From: an uncultured Muribaculaceae bacterium
GTDB lineage: Bacteria; Bacteroidota; Bacteroidia; Bacteroidales; Muribaculaceae
Direction of reading: 5' to 3'
Assembly (NCBI GenBank): GCA_910576935.1
Contig: CAJTKG010000014.1
Span: forward strand, 1-60,752
Length of the DNA: 60,752 bases
The position numbers and the translations under genes are program-made. Under the pieces are notes generated by a model. The model did no database searches. It saw only the letters and a list, made by a program, of their open reading frames with translations, and had not been told where the DNA came from. Shown here in pieces: positions 41,517 through 49,806 of this stretch (its first letter is position 1; every line of letters begins with the position of its first letter).

Positions 41517-43616
41517 CTATTGGTAAACCGGCAATCTGAACAGAAATCGTGCGCCTTTGCGGTATGAAGTGTCGACTTCGACATCGCCGTTAAGCAGGCG
41601 GGCTATGAGCCGGCTGATATACAGTCCGAGACCGCAGCCTTGATCCTGGCTGCTGAGCTGACGGAAGCGCTCGAATATTATCTCCTCGCTGCCGCGGGGT
41701 ATGCCGCTGCCGGTATCGGTCACAGAGAATTCAAGGTCTTTGCCGTCGGATATGAGCTGATATCCTACGGTGATAGTGCCCTGCGTGGTGAATTTGGCGG
41801 CGTTGACGAGCAGGTTTAGAAGAACCTGTTCGGCACGGTGAGCGTCGGTCTTGATCGATATGTCGGGATCGTCGGCATTCTCGAATATCATCCTGACGCC
41901 GGGACTCAGATATTTGTTGGTGCTGTCTATCGCGAAACGGCAGATCGACTTGACCGACTCGGTGCGTATGCGGATATTCATCTTCGAGTTCTCGATCGAA
42001 GCGATGTCGAGCACATCGTTGACGATGGTCAGCAGCAGTTCGGTGTTCAGAGTTATTATGTCGGAGAACCGTGTGAGATATTTTTTCTTCTCGGCATCGA
42101 CGCAGTCGGTTATCAGATGGGTATACTCGACGATGGCGTGCAGAGGGGTCTTGATCTCGTGGCTCATGTTGTTGATGAAGTCGGTTTTGACCCGTTCGGC
42201 GTTTTTTGCCTTGTCGCGGGCCTCGATGAGTTCTTGCTGGGTTGCCTTGAGATTGTCGCGCTCGGTTTTGAGAGTGGCGTTGGTGTCGATGACGTCTTTG
42301 GCCAGACGCTTCGAACGGCGATATAGCACGTAGACAATCAGCAATAATGTAAGCGCCCCGGCAAGAGCGATTGACGTGTAGACGATCGTAGCTCTGTGCT
42401 GAGCTATTTTGGCACCGCGTTTTTCAAGCTCGAGGTTCTGATTTTCGTTACGCAGTTTGTCGATGTCATATCTTATCTGGAGTTCTCGGAAATGTTCGAC
42501 AGATTTTGTGCGTATTCGTGTTTTGAGCATCTCGGTGTATAATTTCAGCGCCTCGAATTGTTCGTGGATGTTATTGGTCGAGTCGGCGGCTTCTTTGTAG
42601 GCTTCGATGAGATATGAGTTGGCCGGATTTGTCATTCCGATGGTGATGAGCGGTTTGACGATCGGTATTACTTCATTATAGCGTTTTTTAGCCATCATAT
42701 AGCATATGGTCGGCATCGGTTGTTGTCTGAAAATTTTGGAGACTTCGGGATTCTGGGCCGCCAAAGACAATACGCGGTTATAGTAAATGTCCACTTCTCC
42801 CGGTTTGAGGCTCTTGTATGCGCTCAGCATACGGGAGTAGCATGTATATTTATAAGTATCAAAGCTTTTGAATCTTCTGCCGTCGGAGCGATACCTGCGT
42901 TCGATGTTTTCGATGACAGACAGCAGTTTGCGGTTGAGTTCGATAGCCTTGTCGAAGCGGCCGTTAGTTATGTAAGCGTTTGTGGCGTGGGTGTAGAAAG
43001 CGTTACTTAAAAAAGAATTTTTTTCGGGCAGGCTGTCGATAAGATCTTTAAGCTCGGTGAGATGCTGCTCCAGAAGAGAACCTTCTTCGGCCGAATAGAG
43101 ATAGGAGCAGAGGTTAAAAAGGTATTCGATGCGGGCATAAGGGTCATTTAGATTGTCGGGATTGTGTTTTTTGACGAGAGACTCGAGGTGGGCACGGCGT
43201 TCTTCATCGCTCATCTCGGGAATGCGTTTGGTTGCTATTTTTATGGCGATATACAAGGCCGTTTGTCGTTGTTTTTCGCTCGATGGCAATTCCTGGACGC
43301 GTTTGAGCATCAAATCCTGTATAGAGTCGTTGTCAGGGTTCATTGACGTCATGACGCGCAGCACATCGAGCGCAGCATGATCGTCACCGATGCGTATGGC
43401 GGTCTGATATATCAGTTCGCCCGTACTGTTTCGCTGTTCGCCTATCGAGAGATCGAATATATCGAACAGCGTGATGATGCTGTCGGTTGCATTTTTGTCT
43501 TCGACAAGGTCGTTTTTGAGGCTTTTTATTGTTTCTTCGCGGTTAAATGCGACAATGGTCTGCGGTATTATTGATGAAATCAGCAGAAATATCGATAATG
43601 ATATGAGTCTTGACAT
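41517..43616 (-). CDS. Orphan sensor histidine kinase with TPR-like periplasmic domain
   Basis: A 699-residue kinase with a signal/membrane segment (about 5-25), a long helical periplasmic region with TPR character to about residue 400, a membrane helix (TIVYTSIALAGALTLLLIVYVLY), a coiled coil and the kinase core. The H box is NNMSHEIKTPLHAI, N box LLVNAAKFT, G1 VTDTGSGIP and G2 GCGLGLYISR. There is no receiver or DNA-binding domain, and no response regulator gene lies nearby, so the partner is elsewhere. The start at 43616 is chosen because the minus-strand promoter element at 43658-43665 is only 42 bases before it; the longer reading from 43688 would start upstream of the promoter. Confidence 0.88.
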   Translation of the reverse strand: MSRLISLSIFLLISSIIPQTIVAFNREETIKSLKNDLVEDKNATDSIITLFDIFDLSIGEQRNSTGELIYQTAIRIGDDHAALDVLRVMTSMNPDNDSIQDLMLKRVQELPSSEKQRQTALYIAIKIATKRIPEMSDEERRAHLESLVKKHNPDNLNDPYARIEYLFNLCSYLYSAEEGSLLEQHLTELKDLIDSLPEKNSFLSNAFYTHATNAYITNGRFDKAIELNRKLLSVIENIERRYRSDGRRFKSFDTYKYTCYSRMLSAYKSLKPGEVDIYYNRVLSLAAQNPEVSKIFRQQPMPTICYMMAKKRYNEVIPIVKPLITIGMTNPANSYLIEAYKEAADSTNNIHEQFEALKLYTEMLKTRIRTKSVEHFRELQIRYDIDKLRNENQNLELEKRGAKIAQHRATIVYTSIALAGALTLLLIVYVLYRRSKRLAKDVIDTNATLKTERDNLKATQQELIEARDKAKNAERVKTDFINNMSHEIKTPLHAIVEYTHLITDCVDAEKKKYLTRFSDIITLNTELLLTIVNDVLDIASIENSKMNIRIRTESVKSICRFAIDSTNKYLSPGVRMIFENADDPDISIKTDAHRAEQVLLNLLVNAAKFTTQGTITVGYQLISDGKDLEFSVTDTGSGIPRGSEEIIFERFRQLSSQDQGCGLGLYISRLIARLLNGDVEVDTSYRKGARFLFRLPVYQ

Positions 43617-43657
43617 CTTGTTCTGGTATAAGGCCGATTGGTTAAATGCCTTGTCGG

Positions 43658-43665
43658 CAAAGTTA
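43658..43665 (-). promoter_or_regulatory. -7 element of the orphan kinase
   Basis: TAACTTTG on the minus strand, about 40 bases before ATG 43616; it decides the start of the kinase. Confidence 0.6.
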
Positions 43666-43716
43666 CGAATAACCGTGAGCAAAGCCAAATTTATTTTGGT
43701 TTGCCGGGTGAAAGTA

Positions 43717-44742
43717 TCATGAAAGATCGGAGTATCGGCGTTTCCTTTTTAAATAGTATGCTGTCAGGATATTGATGTGGGCATCAGGACGTTTGTCAAG
43801 AATGTTTATTGCGGGATGGTCGGTGTAGTGGCGGCGCATGCGGGCAAAGTCACGGTGGGCTCGTATTATGGCTGCAGCGTTTTTGAAATCAAATGCCGCG
43901 ATGAACTTGACCCACGCGAGAGTGTCGAGAAGCCGTCGTTTAAAAAGTTTTGGCCTTCTGACGCTGTCCGGCAGGTTTTTATGCAGCATCAGCAGATTGT
44001 TGCGGAAGTTGAGGTATGTCTTGCGCGGATTGGATGCAGGGAGCGATCCGCCTCCGAGGTGGTAGACCTTCGAGGCGGGAACGGCTTTGACGGTGTGGTC
44101 TGACAGAAGTATCCGCCAGCAAAGGTCAATCTCCTCCATATGTGCGAAGAAACGGCTGTCGAGACCTCCGACACTGAGATACAGTTCGCTACGGACCATA
44201 AGGCAAGCTCCGCTCGCCCAGAATATGTCGGCTACGGTGTCATACTGACCGTTGTCGTGCTCGCAGTCGGTGAAGATGCGTCCGCGGCAGTAAGGATAGC
44301 CGTTGCGGTCGATGAAGCCGCCGCATGCTCCGGCATATTCAAACGATGTCGGGTCGCTGTCGCTTAGAAGTTTGGGCTGTATGGCTCCGACATCGGGATG
44401 CGACTCCATGTATTCATAGAGCGGTCTGAGCCATCCGTCGGAAGTGCGCACGTCTGAATTTAGCAGGACGGTATAAGGATAACGTGTCAGCTCGATAGCC
44501 TTGTTATAACCGGCGGCGAAGCCGAGGTTGGTGTCGAACGAGATGGTCTCGACTTGAGGAAATTCGGTGTGGAGCATCTCGAGCGAGTCGTCGTCGCTGC
44601 CGTTGTCGACGACGATGACGCGGCCTATGTCGGGGTCGGTTGTCGCGATGACCGACGGCAGGTATTTATGCAGCAGGCGGCTGCCGTTCCAGTTTAGTAT
44701 GATTACGGCGACGGGAGCCGCGGGTTCATTGCTGTGTTTCAT
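43717..44742 (-). CDS. Family 2 glycosyltransferase, rhamnosyltransferase-like
   Basis: A 341-residue GT-A transferase. The N-terminus AVIILNWNGSRLLHKYLPSV, then VIVVDNGSDDDSLEML, GFAAGYNKAIELT and VLLNSDVRTSDGWL is the pattern of WcaA/WbbL-type transferases; LNSDV supplies the metal-binding Asp. FWASGACLMVRSELY and FAHMEEIDLCWRI are the acceptor-side signatures. It is the last gene of the eight-gene operon and overlaps the acyltransferase gene by 17 bases. It likely transfers a deoxysugar made by the upstream enzymes (inference). Confidence 0.9.
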   Translation of the reverse strand: MKHSNEPAAPVAVIILNWNGSRLLHKYLPSVIATTDPDIGRVIVVDNGSDDDSLEMLHTEFPQVETISFDTNLGFAAGYNKAIELTRYPYTVLLNSDVRTSDGWLRPLYEYMESHPDVGAIQPKLLSDSDPTSFEYAGACGGFIDRNGYPYCRGRIFTDCEHDNGQYDTVADIFWASGACLMVRSELYLSVGGLDSRFFAHMEEIDLCWRILLSDHTVKAVPASKVYHLGGGSLPASNPRKTYLNFRNNLLMLHKNLPDSVRRPKLFKRRLLDTLAWVKFIAAFDFKNAAAIIRAHRDFARMRRHYTDHPAINILDKRPDAHINILTAYYLKRKRRYSDLS

Positions 44743-45637
44743 CGTCTGCGGATGTTATTTTATGTTTCCACCTTTTGTGAGTCCAAAGCCAGATGGCCGG
44801 GTCACGTCTGATGGTTTGCTCGAGCATGGCGGCATAGCGGTCGGTGACGCTGTATTGCGGTTGGTCGTCGAGTCGGTCGCTGATGAGTCGGTTGGTGATT
44901 TTGTAATGCCCGCGTGACACTTTCTCCATGTCCCAGTATATGGCGGCCATGTCGAGGCGCCGGGCGAGGGTCTCGGTGCCCGTGATTACAGCAGTCGGAT
45001 GGTTGAGGAAACTGATTACATGTATTGTGTCGCCGTGGCTCGGCTTCTGGTCGCTCATAAAGCCAACCATCGCCGGCAGGCCTGTGCGTTTCTCTCTGAT
45101 AAGCTCACGCAGGACTGACTTTTTGGGGTAGGAGTGTGAGCCGAAACGACTGCGGATTCCGAGCATCAGGGTGTCAAACAATTGGTTGCGCAGTGGTCGG
45201 TAGACCTGTCCGTATACGGCGCCCCGGTCGGGAGGAAAGGCGGTGTGCAGTGTTATAGACGGCGCCCACTCCCAGTTGCCACAGTGTGAGAAGTAGACTG
45301 CGATGCTTCGGTTTTCTCCCAACAACCTGTCTACGAGCTCTATGTTATCGAACGTCATGCGGCGCGACATTTCTTTATCAGAGATATGGAGCAGTTTGAT
45401 TGTCTCGAATATGTAGTCGGCGAAATTGCGGTAGAAGCGTCGTTCGATGTCGCGCAGCTCACCCGGACTTTTGTCAGGAAACGATTCGGCGAGATTCTTT
45501 CTTACTACATTCCGTCGGTATCTGACAATATGCCTGAGCGTGAGAGCCACACAGTCGGCGATGACATAAAGGGCGCCCAAAGGCAGACGGGCCAGAATTC
45601 GCAGAGGCAAGAATATTACAGTGTCGGCGATCTTCAT
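44726..45637 (-). CDS. Lipid A biosynthesis acyltransferase (LpxL/HtrB family)
   Basis: A 303-residue inner-membrane-associated acyltransferase that adds a secondary acyl chain to lipid A. The catalytic HX4E motif is His118-Glu123 in YFSHCGNWEW. Supporting segments are an N-terminal hydrophobic anchor (about 5-35), MVGFMSDQKPSHGDTIHVISFL and RRDPAIWLWTHKRWK, all family hallmarks. It overlaps mtaB by four bases and the glycosyltransferase by 17. Placing lipid A acylation with surface-sugar genes fits a lipopolysaccharide role for the operon. Confidence 0.92.
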   Translation of the reverse strand: MKIADTVIFLPLRILARLPLGALYVIADCVALTLRHIVRYRRNVVRKNLAESFPDKSPGELRDIERRFYRNFADYIFETIKLLHISDKEMSRRMTFDNIELVDRLLGENRSIAVYFSHCGNWEWAPSITLHTAFPPDRGAVYGQVYRPLRNQLFDTLMLGIRSRFGSHSYPKKSVLRELIREKRTGLPAMVGFMSDQKPSHGDTIHVISFLNHPTAVITGTETLARRLDMAAIYWDMEKVSRGHYKITNRLISDRLDDQPQYSVTDRYAAMLEQTIRRDPAIWLWTHKRWKHKITSADDETQQ

Positions 45638-46968
45638 GATACGAGGCGTGCTTTGACGGTTTCATCCTCTGTTACGACGTCTGTTATCTCGACGTCGACG
45701 ATGCGGTTGTCGAGGGTGGCTGTGTCGATATCGGGGCTGACTTCCGCGACGATGCGCAGATAGTTGTCGGTAAAGCCGCCGACGTTGAGGCTGTCTTTAG
45801 GTCGCTCGATGAGAACCGGACGTATTGTGCCGACGAAGCGGCGCGAGAAGTTGTCGAGTTTTTTTGTGCTCAGGGCAAGCATTTCGCGGGTGCGCCTGTG
45901 TTTCTCTTCCTGTGTGACTACATGCTCGATTTCGAGAGCCCGGGTGCCGGGGCGTTCGGAGTATGTGAAGACATGAAGCCGCGAGATGTCGATCGACTCG
46001 ACAAATGCCTTTGAGCGGGCAAAGCGTTCGGGGGTCTCGCCCCGTGCGCCTACAATGAGATCGACGCCGATGAAGGCGTCGGGTATCACACGGCGTATCC
46101 GCTCGATTTTTGAGGCGAAAAGGGCGCTGTCATAGTGGCGGCGCATTAGTTTGAGCACTTCGTCGTCACCTGATTGGAGGGGTATGTGGAAGTGAGGCAT
46201 GAAGCGGCGTGACGATGCCACGAAGTCGATGATCTCGTCGGTCAGCAGGTTGGGTTCGATCGATGATATGCGGTAGCGTTCGATGCCGTCGACACGGTCG
46301 AGGGCGCGCACGAGGTCATAAAAATTCTCATCCGTACCTTTGCCGAAGTCTCCGATGTTGACGCCGGTGATTACAATTTCTTTGCCTCCCTGATCGGCGA
46401 CGTCGCGAGCCATAGCTACGAGTTGATCGATAGTGCCCGATCGCGAACGGCCGCGTGCGCGGGGTATAGTGCAGTAACTGCACCAGTAGTCGCAGCCGTC
46501 CTGTATCTTCAGGAAATGCCGTGTGCGGTCATCGCTCGAGCACGAGGGCAGAAAGCGGCGTATGTCTTTGGCGGCCGTCACGACTGTCTGTGGCTCGTGG
46601 TCGACACACCAGCGGTCGATAAATTCGGCGAGAGCGAGTTTCTCGTCTATGCCGCCTACGATTTCGACGCCCGGAAGCGAGGCTACTTCGTCGCTTTTGA
46701 GTTGGGCGTAACAGCCGGTGACAACTATCGCGGCGTCGGGATAGCGTTTATGGAGCGAGCGTATTGTCTGACGGCATTTTTTGTCGGCAAGCTCGGTGAC
46801 GCTGCATGTGTTGATCACGATGAAGTCGGGAGTCTCTGACGGAGTGGCACGTCTGATGCCTCGTTGGGCGAGTATACGCGCTATCGTCGAAGTTTCGGCG
46901 AAGTTGAGCTTGCAGCCGAAAGTGTGGAACAATGCCGTGCGGTTGCCAAATATGCTGTTGTCGATCAT
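45634..46968 (-). CDS. mtaB: tRNA t6A37 methylthiotransferase MtaB
   Basis: A 444-residue radical SAM enzyme that adds a methylthio group to N6-threonylcarbamoyladenosine-37 of tRNAs reading ANN codons. The N-terminal MTTase domain has the cluster cysteines in FGCKLNFAETS, NTCSVTELADKKCRQ and GCYAQLKSDE. The radical SAM motif CDYWCSYCTIPRARG follows, then the SPxH-like FHIPLQSGDDEVLKLMRR, then a C-terminal TRAM domain (RPVLIERP, VEITDVVTEDETVKARLV). It is translation-coupled to fdtB upstream and the acyltransferase downstream, an odd place for a tRNA enzyme. Confidence 0.93.
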   Translation of the reverse strand: MIDNSIFGNRTALFHTFGCKLNFAETSTIARILAQRGIRRATPSETPDFIVINTCSVTELADKKCRQTIRSLHKRYPDAAIVVTGCYAQLKSDEVASLPGVEIVGGIDEKLALAEFIDRWCVDHEPQTVVTAAKDIRRFLPSCSSDDRTRHFLKIQDGCDYWCSYCTIPRARGRSRSGTIDQLVAMARDVADQGGKEIVITGVNIGDFGKGTDENFYDLVRALDRVDGIERYRISSIEPNLLTDEIIDFVASSRRFMPHFHIPLQSGDDEVLKLMRRHYDSALFASKIERIRRVIPDAFIGVDLIVGARGETPERFARSKAFVESIDISRLHVFTYSERPGTRALEIEHVVTQEEKHRRTREMLALSTKKLDNFSRRFVGTIRPVLIERPKDSLNVGGFTDNYLRIVAEVSPDIDTATLDNRIVDVEITDVVTEDETVKARLVS

Positions 46969-48101
46969 TTTGCCTTGTAAGTGTTTATTATTTCAGAAAT
47001 TTCAGCGGCGTCGGTCTCGGAGGTGCAGCCTGATACGGGCAGGCTGACAACGGTGGCGGCAAGGCGTCGCGACACCGGTAGCTCGAGAGCGTTGTATTCT
47101 TTATAGCATGGCTGGTCGAATGGCGCGACAGGATAGTGTATGCCCGTTTCCACACCATTGTCGGCGAGATACCGTCGGAAGGCGTCGCGGTTATCGACGC
47201 GGACGACATATTGATGCCATACGGCCGAGCCGTCATCGGTGTAAAGGGGTTTTACCACCGCGTTGTTGGTAATGGTGGTTTCGTAGACAGATGCTATGCG
47301 GCGGCGGGTGCCGTTCTCGCGGTCGACAAAGGGCAACTTTGCCGACAGGATTGCTGCCTGCATAGGGTCGAGACGGCAGTTAAGTCCTTTGTAGATATTG
47401 TGATACTGACGGTCAGAGCCGTAGTTTGCCAGCCGTCTGACGGTATCGGCCAGCAGAGTGTCGTCAGTAGTGACGGCGCCGGCGTCGCCGAGTGCGCCGA
47501 TATTTTTTGTGGGGTAGAAGCTGAAGGCGGCGGCGTCGCCGAGTCCTCCGGCGCGACGGGAGCCGCCTCGGCCCGGTATGGAGGCTGTGGCGCCTATGGC
47601 CTGGGCGCTGTCCTCGATTATTTTGAGGCCGTGACGGGTGGCTGTGTCACGCAGTGTATCGTCGTAGCAGACACGGCCGTAGAGATGTACGGGCATGACG
47701 GCGCGGGTGCGAGACGTCACTGCCGCTTCTACAAGGCGAGTGTCAAGATTCATGGTCAGCGGGTCGGGCTCGACGAAGACAGGCACGAGACCGCAGTCGC
47801 TGACGGCAAGGACTGAAGCTATGAATGTGTTGCCCGGCACAATTACTTCGTCGCCGGGCTGCATGACGCCGATTTCGATGTAAGCTCTGAAAATCAACCG
47901 CAGGGCGTCGAGACCGTTGCTGACGCCGACAGCGTGGGCGACGTCACAGAGAGATGTCATCGATTTCTCGAACGCATCGACCTCGGGGCCGCCGATGAAG
48001 CGTCCTGAGTCGATGACACGACACACCGCTTCTTTGAGGGCGTCGGCGTAGGGCCGGTTTACCGTGCCGAGGTCGAGAAATGTATATTTTTTATGATTCA
48101 T
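46965..48101 (-). CDS. fdtB: DegT/DnrJ/EryC1 aminotransferase, probable dTDP-3-amino-3,6-dideoxyhexose transaminase
   Basis: A 378-residue PLP enzyme of the sugar aminotransferase family. The PLP lysine lies in FSFYPTKNIGALGDAGAV. N-terminal FIGGPEVDAFEKSM, VGVSNGLDALRLIF and DEVIVPGNTFIAS, with IIEDSAQAIGA, are typical. Coming straight after a 3,4-ketoisomerase it should aminate C3 of the resulting 3-keto-6-deoxyhexose, as FdtB or QdtB do. Whether the sugar is Fuc3N or Qui3N depends on the ketoisomerase and cannot be read from the sequence. It overlaps both neighbours by four bases. Confidence 0.85.
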   Translation of the reverse strand: MNHKKYTFLDLGTVNRPYADALKEAVCRVIDSGRFIGGPEVDAFEKSMTSLCDVAHAVGVSNGLDALRLIFRAYIEIGVMQPGDEVIVPGNTFIASVLAVSDCGLVPVFVEPDPLTMNLDTRLVEAAVTSRTRAVMPVHLYGRVCYDDTLRDTATRHGLKIIEDSAQAIGATASIPGRGGSRRAGGLGDAAAFSFYPTKNIGALGDAGAVTTDDTLLADTVRRLANYGSDRQYHNIYKGLNCRLDPMQAAILSAKLPFVDRENGTRRRIASVYETTITNNAVVKPLYTDDGSAVWHQYVVRVDNRDAFRRYLADNGVETGIHYPVAPFDQPCYKEYNALELPVSRRLAATVVSLPVSGCTSETDAAEISEIINTYKAK

Positions 48102-48532
48102 TTGTCGTTTGTCAGTTTTTTGAATTCGCTGTAGTCGCGCACATAGTCGTCGGCGTCATATTTGTCTGACGCGGCGACCATGCATATGGCGCCTGACGAG
48201 AAGTTTTCAACCGTGCGCCATATGCCGGCCGGTATATACAGGGCACGATAAGGACGGTCGAGTGTAAAGACGCGTTTTTCTTTGCCGTCGTCGAGTGTCA
48301 CGACGAATGAGCCCGACAGGGCTACCATGAGACCCTCGAGAGTGTGGTGTGAGTGTCCGCCACGGCCTTCGTCGGTGGGGACGTCATATATATAGTAGAC
48401 ACGCTTTATAAGGAACGGCATCGTACCGCTGTTTTCGACAACGGTCAGCGAGCCGTTGTCGCCACGGTGACGAGGCAGGTCGATGAGCCGGGCGTCGGCA
48501 ACGCGCGATGTGCTGTGCTTAGACGATTCCAT
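48098..48532 (-). CDS. fdtA: dTDP-4-keto-6-deoxyglucose 3,4-ketoisomerase (FdtA/QdtA family)
   Basis: A 144-residue cupin that moves the keto group of dTDP-4-keto-6-deoxyglucose from C4 to C3. The catalytic histidine pair is intact: H60 and H62 in GRGGHSHH. The frame VYYIYDVPTDE before it and YRALYIPAGIWRTVENFSSGAI after it are family hallmarks. The start at 48532 is preferred to an earlier Met at 48559 because it gives the usual short N-terminus; it overlaps the paralogue's end by 14 bases. Its neighbours supply the substrate (rmlA, rmlB) and use the product (fdtB). Confidence 0.88.
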   Translation of the reverse strand: MESSKHSTSRVADARLIDLPRHRGDNGSLTVVENSGTMPFLIKRVYYIYDVPTDEGRGGHSHHTLEGLMVALSGSFVVTLDDGKEKRVFTLDRPYRALYIPAGIWRTVENFSSGAICMVAASDKYDADDYVRDYSEFKKLTNDK

Positions 48533-48941
48533 CTGCTGTGATTTCTTTATAACGGTCAAAGTCTTCGATATAATCGGTCTCGTCGTAAATTTTTGATGCG
48601 AGGGTCATGATGACCGCGCCGGTGGTTATGTTTTCGATGCGTCGCCAAGTCATAGGTGGCAGAAACAGCCCGCGATAGCTGCGGTTGAGAGTGAAAGTCT
48701 TTTCATCGCCCGCGGGGGTTGTGACGGCGACGTCGATTGAGCCGGCGAGGGCGACGATAAGTTCACTTGTCGTCATCAGGGCGCGTCCGTAGCGCTCCTC
48801 TCCGCCGGGCACGTCGTATGTCCAATAGACGCGTTCGATTTCAAAGGGGCAGTTGCTGCCGCCCTCTATAAACGAGAGGTTGCCGCGGGCGTCGACGATG
48901 CGCGGTAGTGTAAGCAGGGTAGGGTCAGTTGCTTGTTCCAT
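48519..48941 (-). CDS. FdtA-like cupin lacking the catalytic histidines
   Basis: A 140-residue paralogue of the adjacent FdtA. The fold is recognisable (RVYWTYDVPGGEERYG, SELIVALAGSIDVAV, YRGLFLPPMTWRRIENITTGAVIM). At the position of the GGHSHH motif it reads YGRALM, so the two histidines are replaced by Arg53 and Leu55. It therefore should not catalyse ketoisomerisation in the usual way. It may be a partner that forms a mixed dimer with FdtA, a binding protein, or an enzyme of changed chemistry. It overlaps rmlA by 17 bases and fdtA by 14. Confidence 0.82.
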   Translation of the reverse strand: MEQATDPTLLTLPRIVDARGNLSFIEGGSNCPFEIERVYWTYDVPGGEERYGRALMTTSELIVALAGSIDVAVTTPAGDEKTFTLNRSYRGLFLPPMTWRRIENITTGAVIMTLASKIYDETDYIEDFDRYKEITADGIV

Positions 48942-49806
48942 CGGCGAGTCTTATCAGATATTTGCCGTAATCGGTGATTGCAAGTGGTTTGGCTATTTCT
49001 CTCAGTTGTGCGGCGTTGATGAATCCGCGTCGGTAGGCTACTTCTTCGATTGCGCTGATAATCAGTCCTTGCCGTTTTTCTATCGCTTCGACAAAGCGTG
49101 ATGCGTCGCTGAGAGAGTCGACAGTGCCGGTGTCGAGCCATGCAAAGCCGCGGCCGAAGCATTTTACGCGCAGGCGGCGGTTGCCGAGATAGACGGCATT
49201 GACTGATGTTATCTCATACTCACCACGGGCCGACGGTTTTATATCTGCGGCGATACGTGTGACGTCGTTGGGGTAGAAATACAGCCCAACGACGGCCTTG
49301 TCGCTGCGTGGCGATTCGGGCTTCTCGACAATTTCGGTCGGATTGCCTTCGGCGTCGAGGGTGACGACACCATATCGCCGCGGGTCACTGACCGGATAGC
49401 CGAAGACGGTGGCATAGCCCTCGGCGGCATTGCGCACGGCGTCGTGCATCATGCCTGAAAACCCTTGGCCATAGAAGATGTTGTCACCGAGTATAAGGCA
49501 GACGTCATCGTCGCCTACAAAATCACGGCCGATAACAAAGGCCTGCGCGAGGCCCTCGGGCCGTGGCTGTACGGCGTAGCTGAATCTGACGCCGAGGCGT
49601 GAGCCGTCGCCCAACAGGCGTTCGATCTGCGGCATATCGACGGGAGTCGATATGATGAGTATGTCGCGTATGCCGGCGAGCATAAGAGTCGACACGGGAT
49701 AATATATCATCGGTTTGTCGTAGACGGGTACGAGTTGTTTCGACAGAGCCAATGTTATGGGGTAGAGTCGTGTGCCCGAGCCTCCGGCGAGTATTATTCC
49801 TTTCAT
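48925..49806 (-). CDS. rmlA: Glucose-1-phosphate thymidylyltransferase
   Basis: A 293-residue nucleotidyltransferase that makes dTDP-glucose from glucose-1-phosphate and dTTP. N-terminal MKGIILAGGSGTRLYPIT is the nucleotide-binding signature, followed by LSKQLVPVYDKPMIYYPVSTLMLAG. LILGDNIFYG holds the metal-binding Asp, and EKPESPRSDKAVVGLYFYP is characteristic of RmlA. The start is ATG 49806; a longer reading from 49890 falls in rmlB in another frame. It overlaps rmlB by four bases. Confidence 0.96.
   Translation of the reverse strand: MKGIILAGGSGTRLYPITLALSKQLVPVYDKPMIYYPVSTLMLAGIRDILIISTPVDMPQIERLLGDGSRLGVRFSYAVQPRPEGLAQAFVIGRDFVGDDDVCLILGDNIFYGQGFSGMMHDAVRNAAEGYATVFGYPVSDPRRYGVVTLDAEGNPTEIVEKPESPRSDKAVVGLYFYPNDVTRIAADIKPSARGEYEITSVNAVYLGNRRLRVKCFGRGFAWLDTGTVDSLSDASRFVEAIEKRQGLIISAIEEVAYRRGFINAAQLREIAKPLAITDYGKYLIRLADGTSN

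Noticed and set aside
41376..41567. 63-codon frame after ferritin
   Set aside because: Runs from the terminator across a palindrome into the end of the kinase gene; not protein-like.
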